Source: Synergistales bacterium
GTDB lineage: Bacteria; Synergistota; Synergistia; Synergistales; Synergistaceae
Reading direction: 5' to 3'
Assembly: GCA_026002695.1 (NCBI GenBank)
Contig: BOCB01000076.1
Span: 1 to 5,561, forward strand
Length of the DNA stretch: 5,561 bases
Shown: positions 1 through 5,275 of the stretch, one piece after another
Layout of the letters: every line of letters starts with the position of its first letter
How positions within the stretch are numbered: position 1 is the first letter of the stretch
The notes under the pieces: model-generated
What the model was told of the DNA's origin: nothing
Database searches by the model: none
What the model saw: the letters and a program-made list of their open reading frames with translations, nothing else
Translations under genes and position numbers: made by a program

Positions 1-234
1 AAGATATGCGTCCGGCTTCTCCTCAACTGCCGATTTTAGTTCTTCGGGGTCAATCTTTCGCTTCCTTGTTTGTTTTCCGCATGGAGGGACATAAACACCT
101 GTTGTTTCCTTTTTTTCTCTCCATTCGCAGTATGCAGCGCTGCAAATGCCGAAAACTTCTTTCAACTGCTTAAAAGTGTGTCCGCCGTCTTTGAACGCAA
201 CCGCATGTGCCCTGAATTTTTCATCGTATGCCAT
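1..234 (-). CDS. IS630-family transposase, N-terminal part, runs off the left edge
   Basis: The open frame reads from ATG at 234-232 to the window edge, giving 78 codons without a stop. It begins MAYDEKFRAHAVAFKDGGHT and contains a helix-turn-helix (about residues 7-45), then a basic linker KRKIDPEELKSAV and EEKPDAYL (residues 71-78). This is the typical N-terminal domain of IS630-family transposases (HTH_Tnp_IS630), where a KIDPEKL...EENPDAYL pattern precedes further DNA-binding and the DDE catalytic domain. The catalytic part is outside the window, so activity cannot be judged. No strong ribosome binding site is visible upstream of the ATG, as is common for transposases. The gene follows the truncated parA on the same strand by 27 nt. 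The family call is fairly secure; completeness is unknown. Confidence 0.75.
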   Translation of the reverse strand, partial: MAYDEKFRAHAVAFKDGGHTFKQLKEVFGICSAAYCEWREKKETTGVYVPPCGKQTRKRKIDPEELKSAVEEKPDAYL

Positions 235-270
235 ATTCTGTATATCGGTTTATCTTTGATGTTAATTAAG
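1..270 (-). mobile_element. Partial IS630-family insertion sequence, 5' end only
   Basis: The minus strand carries the beginning of an IS630-type transposase that leaves the window at position 1, so only one end of the element is present. The outer boundary is placed at about 262-270 because the parA reading frame loses family resemblance there and meets a stop. The terminus would then lie roughly 30 nt upstream of the transposase start, a usual distance for a compact insertion sequence. IS630/Tc1-type elements target TA, and TTAATTAA lies at 262-269, which fits such an insertion. The terminal inverted repeat cannot be confirmed because the other end is outside the window. The segment is visibly more AT-rich than the operon at 951-5115. 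Confidence 0.6.
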
Positions 271-717
271 TTGCATGACTATAACGCTGTCTGCGGCGGA
301 GAGAGCGTTGAGCGTCAATAATCCCAGGTTCGGGTTGCAGTCGAGAACAATGTAGTCGTATTCCTCTTTTACCCTGCTGACAGACTGGCGCAAAACGCTC
401 TCTCGGCTCATTGCCTGAACGAGTGCGAGTTCCACACCCGACAGCGCGTTGTTTGAGGGGAGTAAGCCCACACCCTCCGAATGTTGGGCTATTCCCGCGA
501 ACGGGTCGAAGTCTGTGTCATTGATGATGCCGAGCATAGCCGACGCGAGCGTGTTGTCGAGTTTGTCGGGTTCTTTCATGCCTAAACTGATGGTAGTTGA
601 GTGCTGCGGGTCACAGTCGAGGATAATGACGCTTTTGCCTTTGCGAGCCAGTCCGACTGCTGAGGTTGTTTTTCCTACGCCGCCCTTACGCGACGCGATT
701 GCGATAGTTCTGCCCAT
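262..717 (-). CDS. ParA/Soj-family partition ATPase, 3'-truncated (probable pseudogene)
   Basis: The 151-residue product starts with the deviant Walker A motif KGGVGKTT (residues 11-18). The DCDPQ motif follows at 34-38, and a Walker-B-type strand DYIVLDCNPNLG occurs at 121-132, leading into LLTLNALSAADSVIV. These are hallmarks of the ParA/MinD P-loop ATPases that segregate plasmids or chromosomes; similar Soj proteins sit on clostridial plasmids and integrative elements. Family members are usually about 250-270 residues. This one ends right after the VIV strand with QLN and a stop at 264-262, so the C-terminal half is missing. The next feature is an IS630 transposase, the likely cause. Between the P-loop helix and GKSV there seem to be about four fewer residues than usual. 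The start is well supported by AGGAGG at 726-731. No parB is visible. The product is probably non-functional. Confidence 0.8.
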   Translation of the reverse strand: MGRTIAIASRKGGVGKTTSAVGLARKGKSVIILDCDPQHSTTISLGMKEPDKLDNTLASAMLGIINDTDFDPFAGIAQHSEGVGLLPSNNALSGVELALVQAMSRESVLRQSVSRVKEEYDYIVLDCNPNLGLLTLNALSAADSVIVMQLN

Positions 718-725
718 AGAAGTTC

Positions 726-731
726 CTCCTT
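726..731 (-). promoter_or_regulatory. Strong ribosome binding site of parA
   Basis: On the minus strand AGGAGG lies 8 nt upstream of the ATG at 717-715, a perfect Shine-Dalgarno core at good spacing. It fixes the parA start and shows that the 5' end of this broken gene is intact. Confidence 0.8.
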
Positions 732-800
732 CTGCGGGGCAGAACTTTCGCTGACTTTTACGCTCGGCTTTTTAACGGAACGCGGAATCAGCCCCGACTT

Positions 801-878
801 GTGATTATAAAAGTTGAACCAAAATCGCCGAATCCCTTGCTACATCAAGGTTCTTTGATTCTGGTTCTATTATATCAC
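801..878. repeat. Nested imperfect inverted repeat upstream of parA
   Basis: Three pairs of complementary arms are arranged concentrically. The outer pair is GTGATTATAA (801-810) and TTATATCAC (870-878), with one bulged base. The middle pair is GAACCAAAATC (816-826) and GATTCTGGTTC (857-867), complementary at 10 of 11 positions. The inner pair is CCTTG (835-839) and CAAGG (846-850) around a 6-nt loop. Together they can form a long interrupted hairpin. It could be a small MITE-like remnant, an operator or recombination site of the former mobile element, or a structured RNA. It codes for nothing recognisable. Confidence 0.5.
869..874 (-). promoter_or_regulatory. Candidate extended -10 box for parA
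   Basis: The minus strand reads TGATATAAT, a perfect TATAAT preceded by the TGn extension. No good -35 is seen. Transcription from here would start within the right arm of the inverted repeat and give a leader of roughly 145 nt. A second TATAAT on the same strand at 804-809 has only a poor -35 (TTCGGC, 827-832, 17-nt spacer). Either may drive parA. Confidence 0.4.
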
Positions 879-898
879 AAGCCTCTCTATATATTTAG

Positions 899-928
899 CG
901 AGCCGGCAGATATTGCTCTGCCGGCTCG
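899..928 (-). terminator. Hairpin terminator closing the dehydrogenase operon
   Basis: A perfect 12-bp GC-rich stem, CGAGCCGGCAGA (899-910) with TCTGCCGGCTCG (917-928), encloses a 6-nt loop and sits 22 nt after the racemase-family stop codon. The sequence after the hairpin on the minus strand is AT-rich (CTAAATATATAG) but not a true T-tract, so termination may be imperfect. Its position fits an intrinsic terminator that separates the operon from the mobile-element segment. Confidence 0.7.
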
Positions 929-950
929 ATTCGGTTTGGTTGTGTAAATT

Positions 951-1697
951 CTACATATATCCCCTGTCGTATCTCTTCGGGACGAGGGCGTTTTGTACGT
1001 GCCTTATCATCGTCGTGAAGTCGAAGACGGGCAGACCGGTGAGCTCGTGGACAGCGTGAGCGTAGGGCGGCAGGTCGCTGCACTCCAATACTATGGCGGC
1101 GACTTCGGGATTTTCCCGCCTCATCCTGCTCACTACTCCGCACAGCTCCTCCTCGACCTTGGCCGAGTCGAGCGTGCCCTTCTCCTCCAATACGGACGAG
1201 TTGAACTCGTACTGCTCCTCCATGCCGTAGACGACCATCGGAGTGTTGTGCGGGTCTACGCCGACGTTGCGGAAGTGTTCGTCAGTCAGAACTTTCGCGT
1301 TCGCCGAGACCACGCCTATCTTCTGTCCGGGCTTCAACGTCATCTGAACGAACGGAATTTGCAGCAGGCTCGACAAAAACACCGGTATGCTCACCGCAGC
1401 CGCGACCTGCGGCTGGAATAGAGCCATAAATCCGCACGCGCCGGTTATAGCGCCCACTCCCTCGGCCTCGAGCTCGCGCGCGCCCTCAAGAAACGGTTCG
1501 AGCAGCTTGGGGTCGCGCTCGTTCAGCAGGCGCTCTATCGACGCGCCCTTGACCTCCTTGTAGCGGACTGGAAAGTCATACGTTGTCGCGTTTCCCACGT
1601 TGCCCGGCACACAAGGGTAAGCGGCGTCGAGTATGAGTATGCCTATCGGTTCCCCGTCCCACGAGCGGGACTTGCTCTTTATTTTGTATACGGTCAT
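951..1697 (-). CDS. Aspartate/glutamate racemase-family protein
   Basis: The 248-residue protein has the two-domain layout of cofactor-independent Asp/Glu/hydantoin racemases. One catalytic-type cysteine lies in TGACGF (Cys88) and the second in LECSDLPPY (Cys206), the pair that removes and returns the alpha proton. Both cysteines are present, so an active enzyme is plausible. The early GILILDAAYPCVPGNVGNAT segment (residues 19-38) is typical of the uncharacterised subfamily often annotated simply as aspartate/glutamate racemase family. The start is ATG at 1697, 10 nt after the preceding stop, with a weak AGGG upstream. It is the last gene of the operon and is followed by the hairpin at 899-928. 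By context it may interconvert enantiomers of the amino acid oxidised by the upstream complex. The substrate is unknown, and maleate isomerase-like or hydantoin racemase-like activity is possible. Confidence 0.8.
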   Translation of the reverse strand: MTVYKIKSKSRSWDGEPIGILILDAAYPCVPGNVGNATTYDFPVRYKEVKGASIERLLNERDPKLLEPFLEGARELEAEGVGAITGACGFMALFQPQVAAAVSIPVFLSSLLQIPFVQMTLKPGQKIGVVSANAKVLTDEHFRNVGVDPHNTPMVVYGMEEQYEFNSSVLEEKGTLDSAKVEEELCGVVSRMRRENPEVAAIVLECSDLPPYAHAVHELTGLPVFDFTTMIRHVQNALVPKRYDRGYM

Positions 1698-1707
1698 CGC
1701 GCCGGCC

Positions 1708-2859
1708 CTATATGAACGCCGGCTCCATAAACAGGTCGTTCTCGGCGAAGCGGGCGAGCCTGAAGTTGTGTATGTCGACGAAGGTCTTTTCGCCGAAGAA
1801 CATCTCCTTGGCGAGGCGTCCGCCGCTCGGCCCGAATTGCAGCCCGTGTCCGCTCCAGCCGCAGTTCAGCCACAGACCCTCAATGGGCGTCCAGTCGATT
1901 ACGGCCTGGTGGTCGGGGGTTACGTCATACGGGCCTGACCACTGGTGAACTACCCGCACGCCCTTCAACGCCGGCATACGTTTCAGCACGCTCTCCGTCA
2001 CGCCTTCGAGGAACTTGGCGCTGTTGCCGGACTCGAGCACCCTCGGCTCGTCCTGGTCGTCGCGTCCGAAGAAGAAACTGCCGTTCGGAACCTGTTTGAA
2101 GTACGCGCCATCGTCCAAGCAGAGTGTCATCGGACACTCGAACGGCTCTATCGGCTCGGTTACGAGCAAGTTATGCCTCTCCGGCGTAACGGGTATGTCC
2201 AAACCGACCGTCTTTGCGAGCGGCGTTGACCACGGCCCGGCGGTGAGCAGCACGCGAGGGGCGCTCCACTCCTCGCCGTTCACCACTACGCCCTTTATCT
2301 TGTTGTCAGAGGCGAGCAGTTTTTCGACGGGGGTGTAGGTCTTAACGCGAGCGCCGAGTTTTTCGGCCGCTCTGCCGTATGCCATGACGAGCGTCTGCGG
2401 GTTGATGTGGCCGTCCTTCCCGCAGAAGGCCCCGCCAAGCATCCCGTCGACGTTGAAATACGGCCAGCGCTTCTTCATCTCGGCGGTGGTGAGCATCTCT
2501 GACGGAATACCGAGGCTCTTCTGGAGCGTGACGTTCTTTTCGAGTTGAGTGAGGCTTTCCTGCGAGTACGCGACCCAGAGATAACCCCACTGGGTGAACT
2601 CAAGTTTGAGCTCGCCGCCGAGATCCTGTTCGAGGGTAGGGAAGCACTCGATATTGTATTGGGAGAGGCGGCAGTTGACCTCGGTGCCGAAGTGATGACG
2701 AAGCCCGGCCGCGCTGCGCCCCGAGCCGCCCGACGAGAGGTATTCCTTCTCGAAGAGCACGACATCCTTCACACCGGCCTTGGCGAGGTAATACGCGGCG
2801 GCCGCGCCGTGTACTCCTCCTCCGACTATAATAGCGTCAGCGGTTCTCTTCTCGCTCAT
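1708..2859 (-). CDS. FAD-dependent amino/imino-acid oxidoreductase (DadA / HcnC / sarcosine-oxidase-beta-like)
   Basis: The 383-residue protein is a full-length DAO-fold flavoenzyme. The N-terminal FAD motif GGGVHG (13-18) is followed by an acidic residue closing the fold (Glu37). The flavin-contacting segment GSGRSAAGLRHHF lies at 45-57, and the C-terminal block GWSGHGLQFGPSGGRLA (334-350) contacts the isoalloxazine. This family oxidises D-amino acids, sarcosine, glycine, proline or hydroxyproline; here it is probably the substrate-oxidising subunit of the complex. No signal peptide or membrane segment is seen, so it is cytoplasmic. The start is ATG at 2859, overlapping the preceding stop as ATGA, with a perfect AGGAGG (2870-2875) 10 nt upstream inside the BFD gene. 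It is comparable to PdhB of archaeal L-proline dehydrogenases, but the substrate cannot be deduced from sequence. Confidence 0.85.
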   Translation of the reverse strand: MSEKRTADAIIVGGGVHGAAAAYYLAKAGVKDVVLFEKEYLSSGGSGRSAAGLRHHFGTEVNCRLSQYNIECFPTLEQDLGGELKLEFTQWGYLWVAYSQESLTQLEKNVTLQKSLGIPSEMLTTAEMKKRWPYFNVDGMLGGAFCGKDGHINPQTLVMAYGRAAEKLGARVKTYTPVEKLLASDNKIKGVVVNGEEWSAPRVLLTAGPWSTPLAKTVGLDIPVTPERHNLLVTEPIEPFECPMTLCLDDGAYFKQVPNGSFFFGRDDQDEPRVLESGNSAKFLEGVTESVLKRMPALKGVRVVHQWSGPYDVTPDHQAVIDWTPIEGLWLNCGWSGHGLQFGPSGGRLAKEMFFGEKTFVDIHNFRLARFAENDLFMEPAFI

Positions 2860-3140
2860 TTGGACCCGTCCTCCTTACCATAGGCGCAAAGTGCCAGCTT
2901 TATCGGCTTGACCGGCGGGCGGATTGTTCCCGGGCATATCTCATTGAGCGGCTCTCCGGTAGCGCGGGACAGCTCACGAAGGATTATGTCGCGGCAGCCG
3001 CGCCCTTGGCACGGCCCCATGCCGACGCGAAGAATCCTCTTCAGCTCGTCGAAGTGTTTGTAGCCCTTGCCGATCCACTCGCGAATTTCCTCGAGTGTTA
3101 TCTCCTCACAACGGCATACTATGACGTCGTCTTTATTCAT
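2856..3140 (-). CDS. BFD-like [2Fe-2S]-binding protein (stand-alone small subunit, PdhX-like)
   Basis: The 94-residue product begins MNKDDVIVCRCEEITLEEIR. Cysteines 9, 11, 44 and 49 form C-x-C-x32-C-x4-C within the signature VCRCEEIT...GMGPCQGRGC. This is the BFD-like [2Fe-2S] domain normally fused to the C-terminus of HcnB/sarcosine oxidase alpha-type subunits. Here it is its own gene, and the neighbouring HcnB-like protein lacks it. The frame is open further upstream to 3428, but that stretch overlaps the ferredoxin gene and is low-complexity arginine-rich shadow sequence. The ATG at 3140 starts exactly where homology begins, 5 nt after the ferredoxin stop, with an AAGGGTGGTG region as a weak ribosome binding site. 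Its stop overlaps the next start by 4 nt, implying translational coupling. The likely role is electron transfer between the flavin subunits. Confidence 0.82.
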   Translation of the reverse strand: MNKDDVIVCRCEEITLEEIREWIGKGYKHFDELKRILRVGMGPCQGRGCRDIILRELSRATGEPLNEICPGTIRPPVKPIKLALCAYGKEDGSK

Positions 3141-3145
3141 CGCTA

Positions 3146-3646
3146 TCACACCACCCTTATGGCTCTTACGTCGTGCGCTTTGTCGATAGGCACGGCCACA
3201 TGGACAACCTTTGTCTTGTCCTTCTTGGGTTCCGCGACGTTCTCCACCTTGCCGTCGCATACAGCTTTGCCCGTCCTGTCGAGGCACTTCACAGTCGCGC
3301 CCTTCTCGGGCAGCGGCAGCATCTCGTAGGGGAGCTTCAAGAGGGCGAGACCGTCGGCGAACGTGAGGTCGATCACAAAACAGGCGAGGCCCGGACAGAC
3401 CGCCACGCAGATGCCGCAGCCCGTACACTTGTCGTAATCAATCTCAGGCACGTCGTTTATGTCGGAGAATGTCTTTATCGCGCTGACGGGGCATGACGTG
3501 TTGCACGGATTGCACGGTATTCTCTGCGGGCACTCGACGACGACGAGCCCGCCCTTTTTTTTATTCCACAAATCTTGCTGCGGCTTTACAGCGCCGGGGC
3601 GCTCCTCGGTCAGGACGCCGTTCTCAAAGACAGCCGTAATCTTCAT
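3146..3646 (-). CDS. Two-cluster [4Fe-4S] ferredoxin-like electron-transfer subunit (PdhF-like)
   Basis: The 166-residue protein has two cysteine clusters. The first is C39-x5-C45-x2-C48-x3-C52-P, which differs from the usual C-x2-C-x2-C start. The second is canonical, C74-x2-C-x2-C-x3-C84-P. Further cysteines are at 89, 121 and 130. A C-terminal extension of about 80 residues follows, containing VVHVAVP, with no recognised domain. It is probably cytoplasmic and wires the dehydrogenase flavins to each other or to an acceptor. ATG at 3646 was chosen because GAGAGG lies 5 nt upstream and the gap to the preceding stop is 7 nt; a TTG eight codons further up (3670) would overlap the preceding gene. 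The four-subunit archaeal L-proline dehydrogenase has a ferredoxin-like subunit at this operon position. The exact function is inferred. Confidence 0.82.
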   Translation of the reverse strand: MKITAVFENGVLTEERPGAVKPQQDLWNKKKGGLVVVECPQRIPCNPCNTSCPVSAIKTFSDINDVPEIDYDKCTGCGICVAVCPGLACFVIDLTFADGLALLKLPYEMLPLPEKGATVKCLDRTGKAVCDGKVENVAEPKKDKTKVVHVAVPIDKAHDVRAIRVV

Positions 3647-3653
3647 CAGCCTC

Positions 3654-4748
3654 TCACTCCCATCCGTCAACCAGGACTTCGCTGACGCCGGCGCGTATCT
3701 TCTCGCCGACCTCGCCCGCCCTGAGATCCTTCAGACGCTTCCAGAATTTGTCGAAGCTATCGGATTTTACATCGCGGCCGAGCGACTTCGCGGCGCTGAT
3801 GCCGGCTATCCTGCCCTCTATCATCGCCGCGCTTGCTTCCTCTATGCCGCTTACGTCGCCGGCTACCCATATCTTTTCGTTGGAGGTCCTCATGGTCTTG
3901 TCCCTGAACGGCACATGACCGCAGAGATTCGGCACATACTTCATCTTGCAGCCGCCCTGCCAGAGAATTTCACTCGAAGGCGTCAGCCCGACCGCGAGGC
4001 ATATCGTGTCGCACCGGACGGTCTCAGTTTCTCCTGCCTGATTGAACTTTTCGTCGAGCTCGTATATCTCGGCTCCGGTGATGACCCGGTCGCCGAGCGC
4101 GCGCTTTATGGAGTGCCTGAGCAGTATCGGAACGCCCAAGCGCCTGATCTTAGCGGCGTGCACCCAGTAGCCGCCGACGCGGGGCATCGCCTCGAGGATC
4201 GCCGCGACCTCTACTCCGGCCTGCATGAGCTGGTAGCTGACTATCAGTCCTATGTTGCCCGCGCCTATCATTATGACCTTCTTGCCGGGGACGACGCCGT
4301 AGACGTTCATCAGCGTCTGCACCGCGCCCGCTCCGTACACGCCCGGCAAATCATTGTTGGGGAAGGGAATGAGCCTCTCCTGAGCTCCTGAGGCCATGAT
4401 TATCTTTTTGGGGGTTATACGAAGATATTCCTCTTCGCCTATCATCGCGGTTACGACGTTTTCGTCGGGGTAGTAGCCGGTTACTGTCGTGTTGAGCAGC
4501 GTCTCGACCTTTGCTCCGCTTCCCGCTATCTCGTCCTTCAGGACCTTGGCTATTTCAAAGCCGCGTGTGCCCGCGTACTCTTCCTTGCTGCCGAAAAATT
4601 TGTGCGACTGCTTGACGAGCTGCCCTCCGAGATGCAGATCGCTCTCGGCGACAATGACGCTCGCTCCGGCCGCCGCAGCCTCCGCTGCCGCGCTGAGACC
4701 GGCCGGACCTCCGCCAACTACGAGAACATCGGTTGTCAGGTTTCTCAT
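3654..4748 (-). CDS. NAD(P)/FAD-dependent oxidoreductase, HcnB / PdhA-like subunit lacking the BFD domain
   Basis: The 364-residue protein has two Rossmann dinucleotide folds. The FAD motif is GGGPAG (12-17) with Glu35 after the second strand. A second motif, GAGNIG (162-167), ends in Glu186, suggesting NAD rather than NADP. ATG-type and C-terminal FAD motifs are seen as ASGAQERLIPFP (119-130) and WVAGD (295-299). No CxxC redox disulfide is present. It resembles the core of HcnB, opine-oxidase A and the alpha subunit of archaeal proline dehydrogenase. Those are longer because they carry a BFD [2Fe-2S] domain and often an N-terminal Fer2_4 domain; here both are separate neighbouring genes. ATG at 4748 gives the expected short N-terminus, 1 nt after the preceding stop. 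An in-frame ATG at 4763 adds five residues and has no better ribosome binding site. It probably passes electrons to or from NAD(H). Confidence 0.83.
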   Translation of the reverse strand: MRNLTTDVLVVGGGPAGLSAAAEAAAAGASVIVAESDLHLGGQLVKQSHKFFGSKEEYAGTRGFEIAKVLKDEIAGSGAKVETLLNTTVTGYYPDENVVTAMIGEEEYLRITPKKIIMASGAQERLIPFPNNDLPGVYGAGAVQTLMNVYGVVPGKKVIMIGAGNIGLIVSYQLMQAGVEVAAILEAMPRVGGYWVHAAKIRRLGVPILLRHSIKRALGDRVITGAEIYELDEKFNQAGETETVRCDTICLAVGLTPSSEILWQGGCKMKYVPNLCGHVPFRDKTMRTSNEKIWVAGDVSGIEEASAAMIEGRIAGISAAKSLGRDVKSDSFDKFWKRLKDLRAGEVGEKIRAGVSEVLVDGWE

Positions 4749-4749
4749 G

Positions 4750-5115
4750 TCACGCCACCCCATCCAGTTTTATGGTACCTCTTCCTTCCTGCGTCTCCAC
4801 CTTCATATTTTTCTTGAGCGGTGTTACGCAGGTACGAACGTTCGGGACGCCGTCCACGACCATGAAACACGAGCTGCACTTGCCGATCGCGCAGAAAAAG
4901 CCGCGGGGTCTGCGCATCTCCGGTGTGCTGCGATAGACACGCACGCCATTGGCGTGAAGCGCCATCGCGATAGGCTCTCCCTCGAACCCCTCCATGCTTT
5001 TACCGTCGAAGCTGAAAGAGACCTTTGCCCCGTGTGAGTAATCCAGTACGGGGTGAGCGCTGATCAAATCCACATCAATCACCTTCTGTTCTTCAGATAT
5101 ATGTGATAGATACAT
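4750..5115 (-). CDS. [2Fe-2S]-binding protein, Fer2_4 / HcnA-type, first gene of the operon
   Basis: The 121-residue protein carries a plant-type [2Fe-2S] motif with Cys75, Cys80, Cys83 and Cys96 (C-x4-C-x2-C-x12-C) inside FFCAIGKCSSCFMVVDGVP. It is preceded by VSFSFDGKSMEGFEGEPIAM (residues 32-51), the typical Fer2_4 N-terminal strand pattern. The same domain is the small HcnA subunit of hydrogen cyanide synthase and the N-terminal segment of the sarcosine oxidase alpha chain. Here it is a separate subunit whose stop is 1 nt from the next start, so stoichiometric co-translation with the HcnB-like partner is likely. The start is ATG at 5115, with a weak AGGCAG ribosome binding site. The first 15 or so residues look like a non-conserved extension. 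It should act as an electron relay in the complex. HCN synthesis is less likely given the added ferredoxin and split BFD genes. Confidence 0.83.
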   Translation of the reverse strand: MYLSHISEEQKVIDVDLISAHPVLDYSHGAKVSFSFDGKSMEGFEGEPIAMALHANGVRVYRSTPEMRRPRGFFCAIGKCSSCFMVVDGVPNVRTCVTPLKKNMKVETQEGRGTIKLDGVA

Positions 5116-5143
5116 GACTGCCTGACTTTACGAATCTTATTGA

Positions 5144-5158
5144 GTATCCTAAGTATAC
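5144..5158. promoter_or_regulatory. Imperfect palindrome over the operon -10 region, possible operator
   Basis: GTATCCTAAGTATAC matches its own reverse complement at 12 of 15 positions and overlaps the operon -10 hexamer and predicted start site. A GTATAC core recalls operators of GntR/FadR-type regulators, but the resemblance is weak because -10 boxes are AT-rich and partly symmetric by nature. No regulator gene is in the window. Confidence 0.3.
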
Positions 5159-5181
5159 CATGTTCTATAAATAATCTGCAA
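5152..5181 (-). promoter_or_regulatory. Promoter of the dehydrogenase operon
   Basis: On the minus strand an extended -10, TGGTATACT, ends at 5152 (hexamer 5152-5157). A partial -35, TTGCAG (5176-5181), sits 18 nt upstream. The expected start is near 5145, giving a leader of about 30 nt before the ATG at 5115. The imperfect palindrome at 5144-5158 covers the -10 and start point, so regulation by a bound repressor is possible. Confidence 0.5.
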
Positions 5182-5209
5182 TATGTATGAGCGCGATAAA
5201 ATTGAAAAA

Positions 5210-5218
5210 TGGTATAAT
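5210..5218 (+). promoter_or_regulatory. Extended -10 promoter of the divergent gene
   Basis: TGGTATAAT at 5210-5218 is a consensus -10 with the TGn extension. No clear -35 is seen at 17 nt, which extended -10 promoters can tolerate. The predicted start is near 5225, giving a leader of about 50 nt to the start at 5276. The AT-rich surroundings fit a promoter. Confidence 0.55.
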
Positions 5219-5275
5219 GTCATTCAGATTTTATGTTTCGATATTGATGTTTTTATTTTTGAGGTGGTGGTATGA

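Noticed and set aside
70..321. 83-residue plus-strand frame with a hydrophobic start
   Set aside because: It lies opposite the IS630 transposase and the parA 3' end, which have clear family signatures. Its hydrophobicity reflects the complement of lysine and glutamate codons.
993..1421. 142-residue plus-strand frame
   Set aside because: Antisense shadow of the racemase-family gene, with no ribosome binding site or domain.
3141..3428. Upstream in-frame extension of the BFD protein to 3428 (190 residues)
   Set aside because: The added part overlaps the ferredoxin gene out of frame and is arginine-rich without domain character. ATG at 3140 begins exactly at the conserved domain with operon-like spacing.
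3459..4391. 310-residue plus-strand open frame
   Set aside because: It is antisense to the HcnB-like and ferredoxin genes, both of which show clear cofactor motifs. Its translation has no recognisable domain. High-GC genes commonly give long open antisense frames.
3654..5115. Hydrogen cyanide synthase (hcnAB) as a specific call
   Set aside because: The HcnA/HcnB-like architecture is present, but the added ferredoxin and separate BFD genes match proline-dehydrogenase-type clusters better, and HCN production is not typical of the suspected lineage.
5116..5275. Riboswitch in the operon leader
   Set aside because: The predicted leader is only about 30 nt, too short for a known aptamer, and no conserved riboswitch core is visible.
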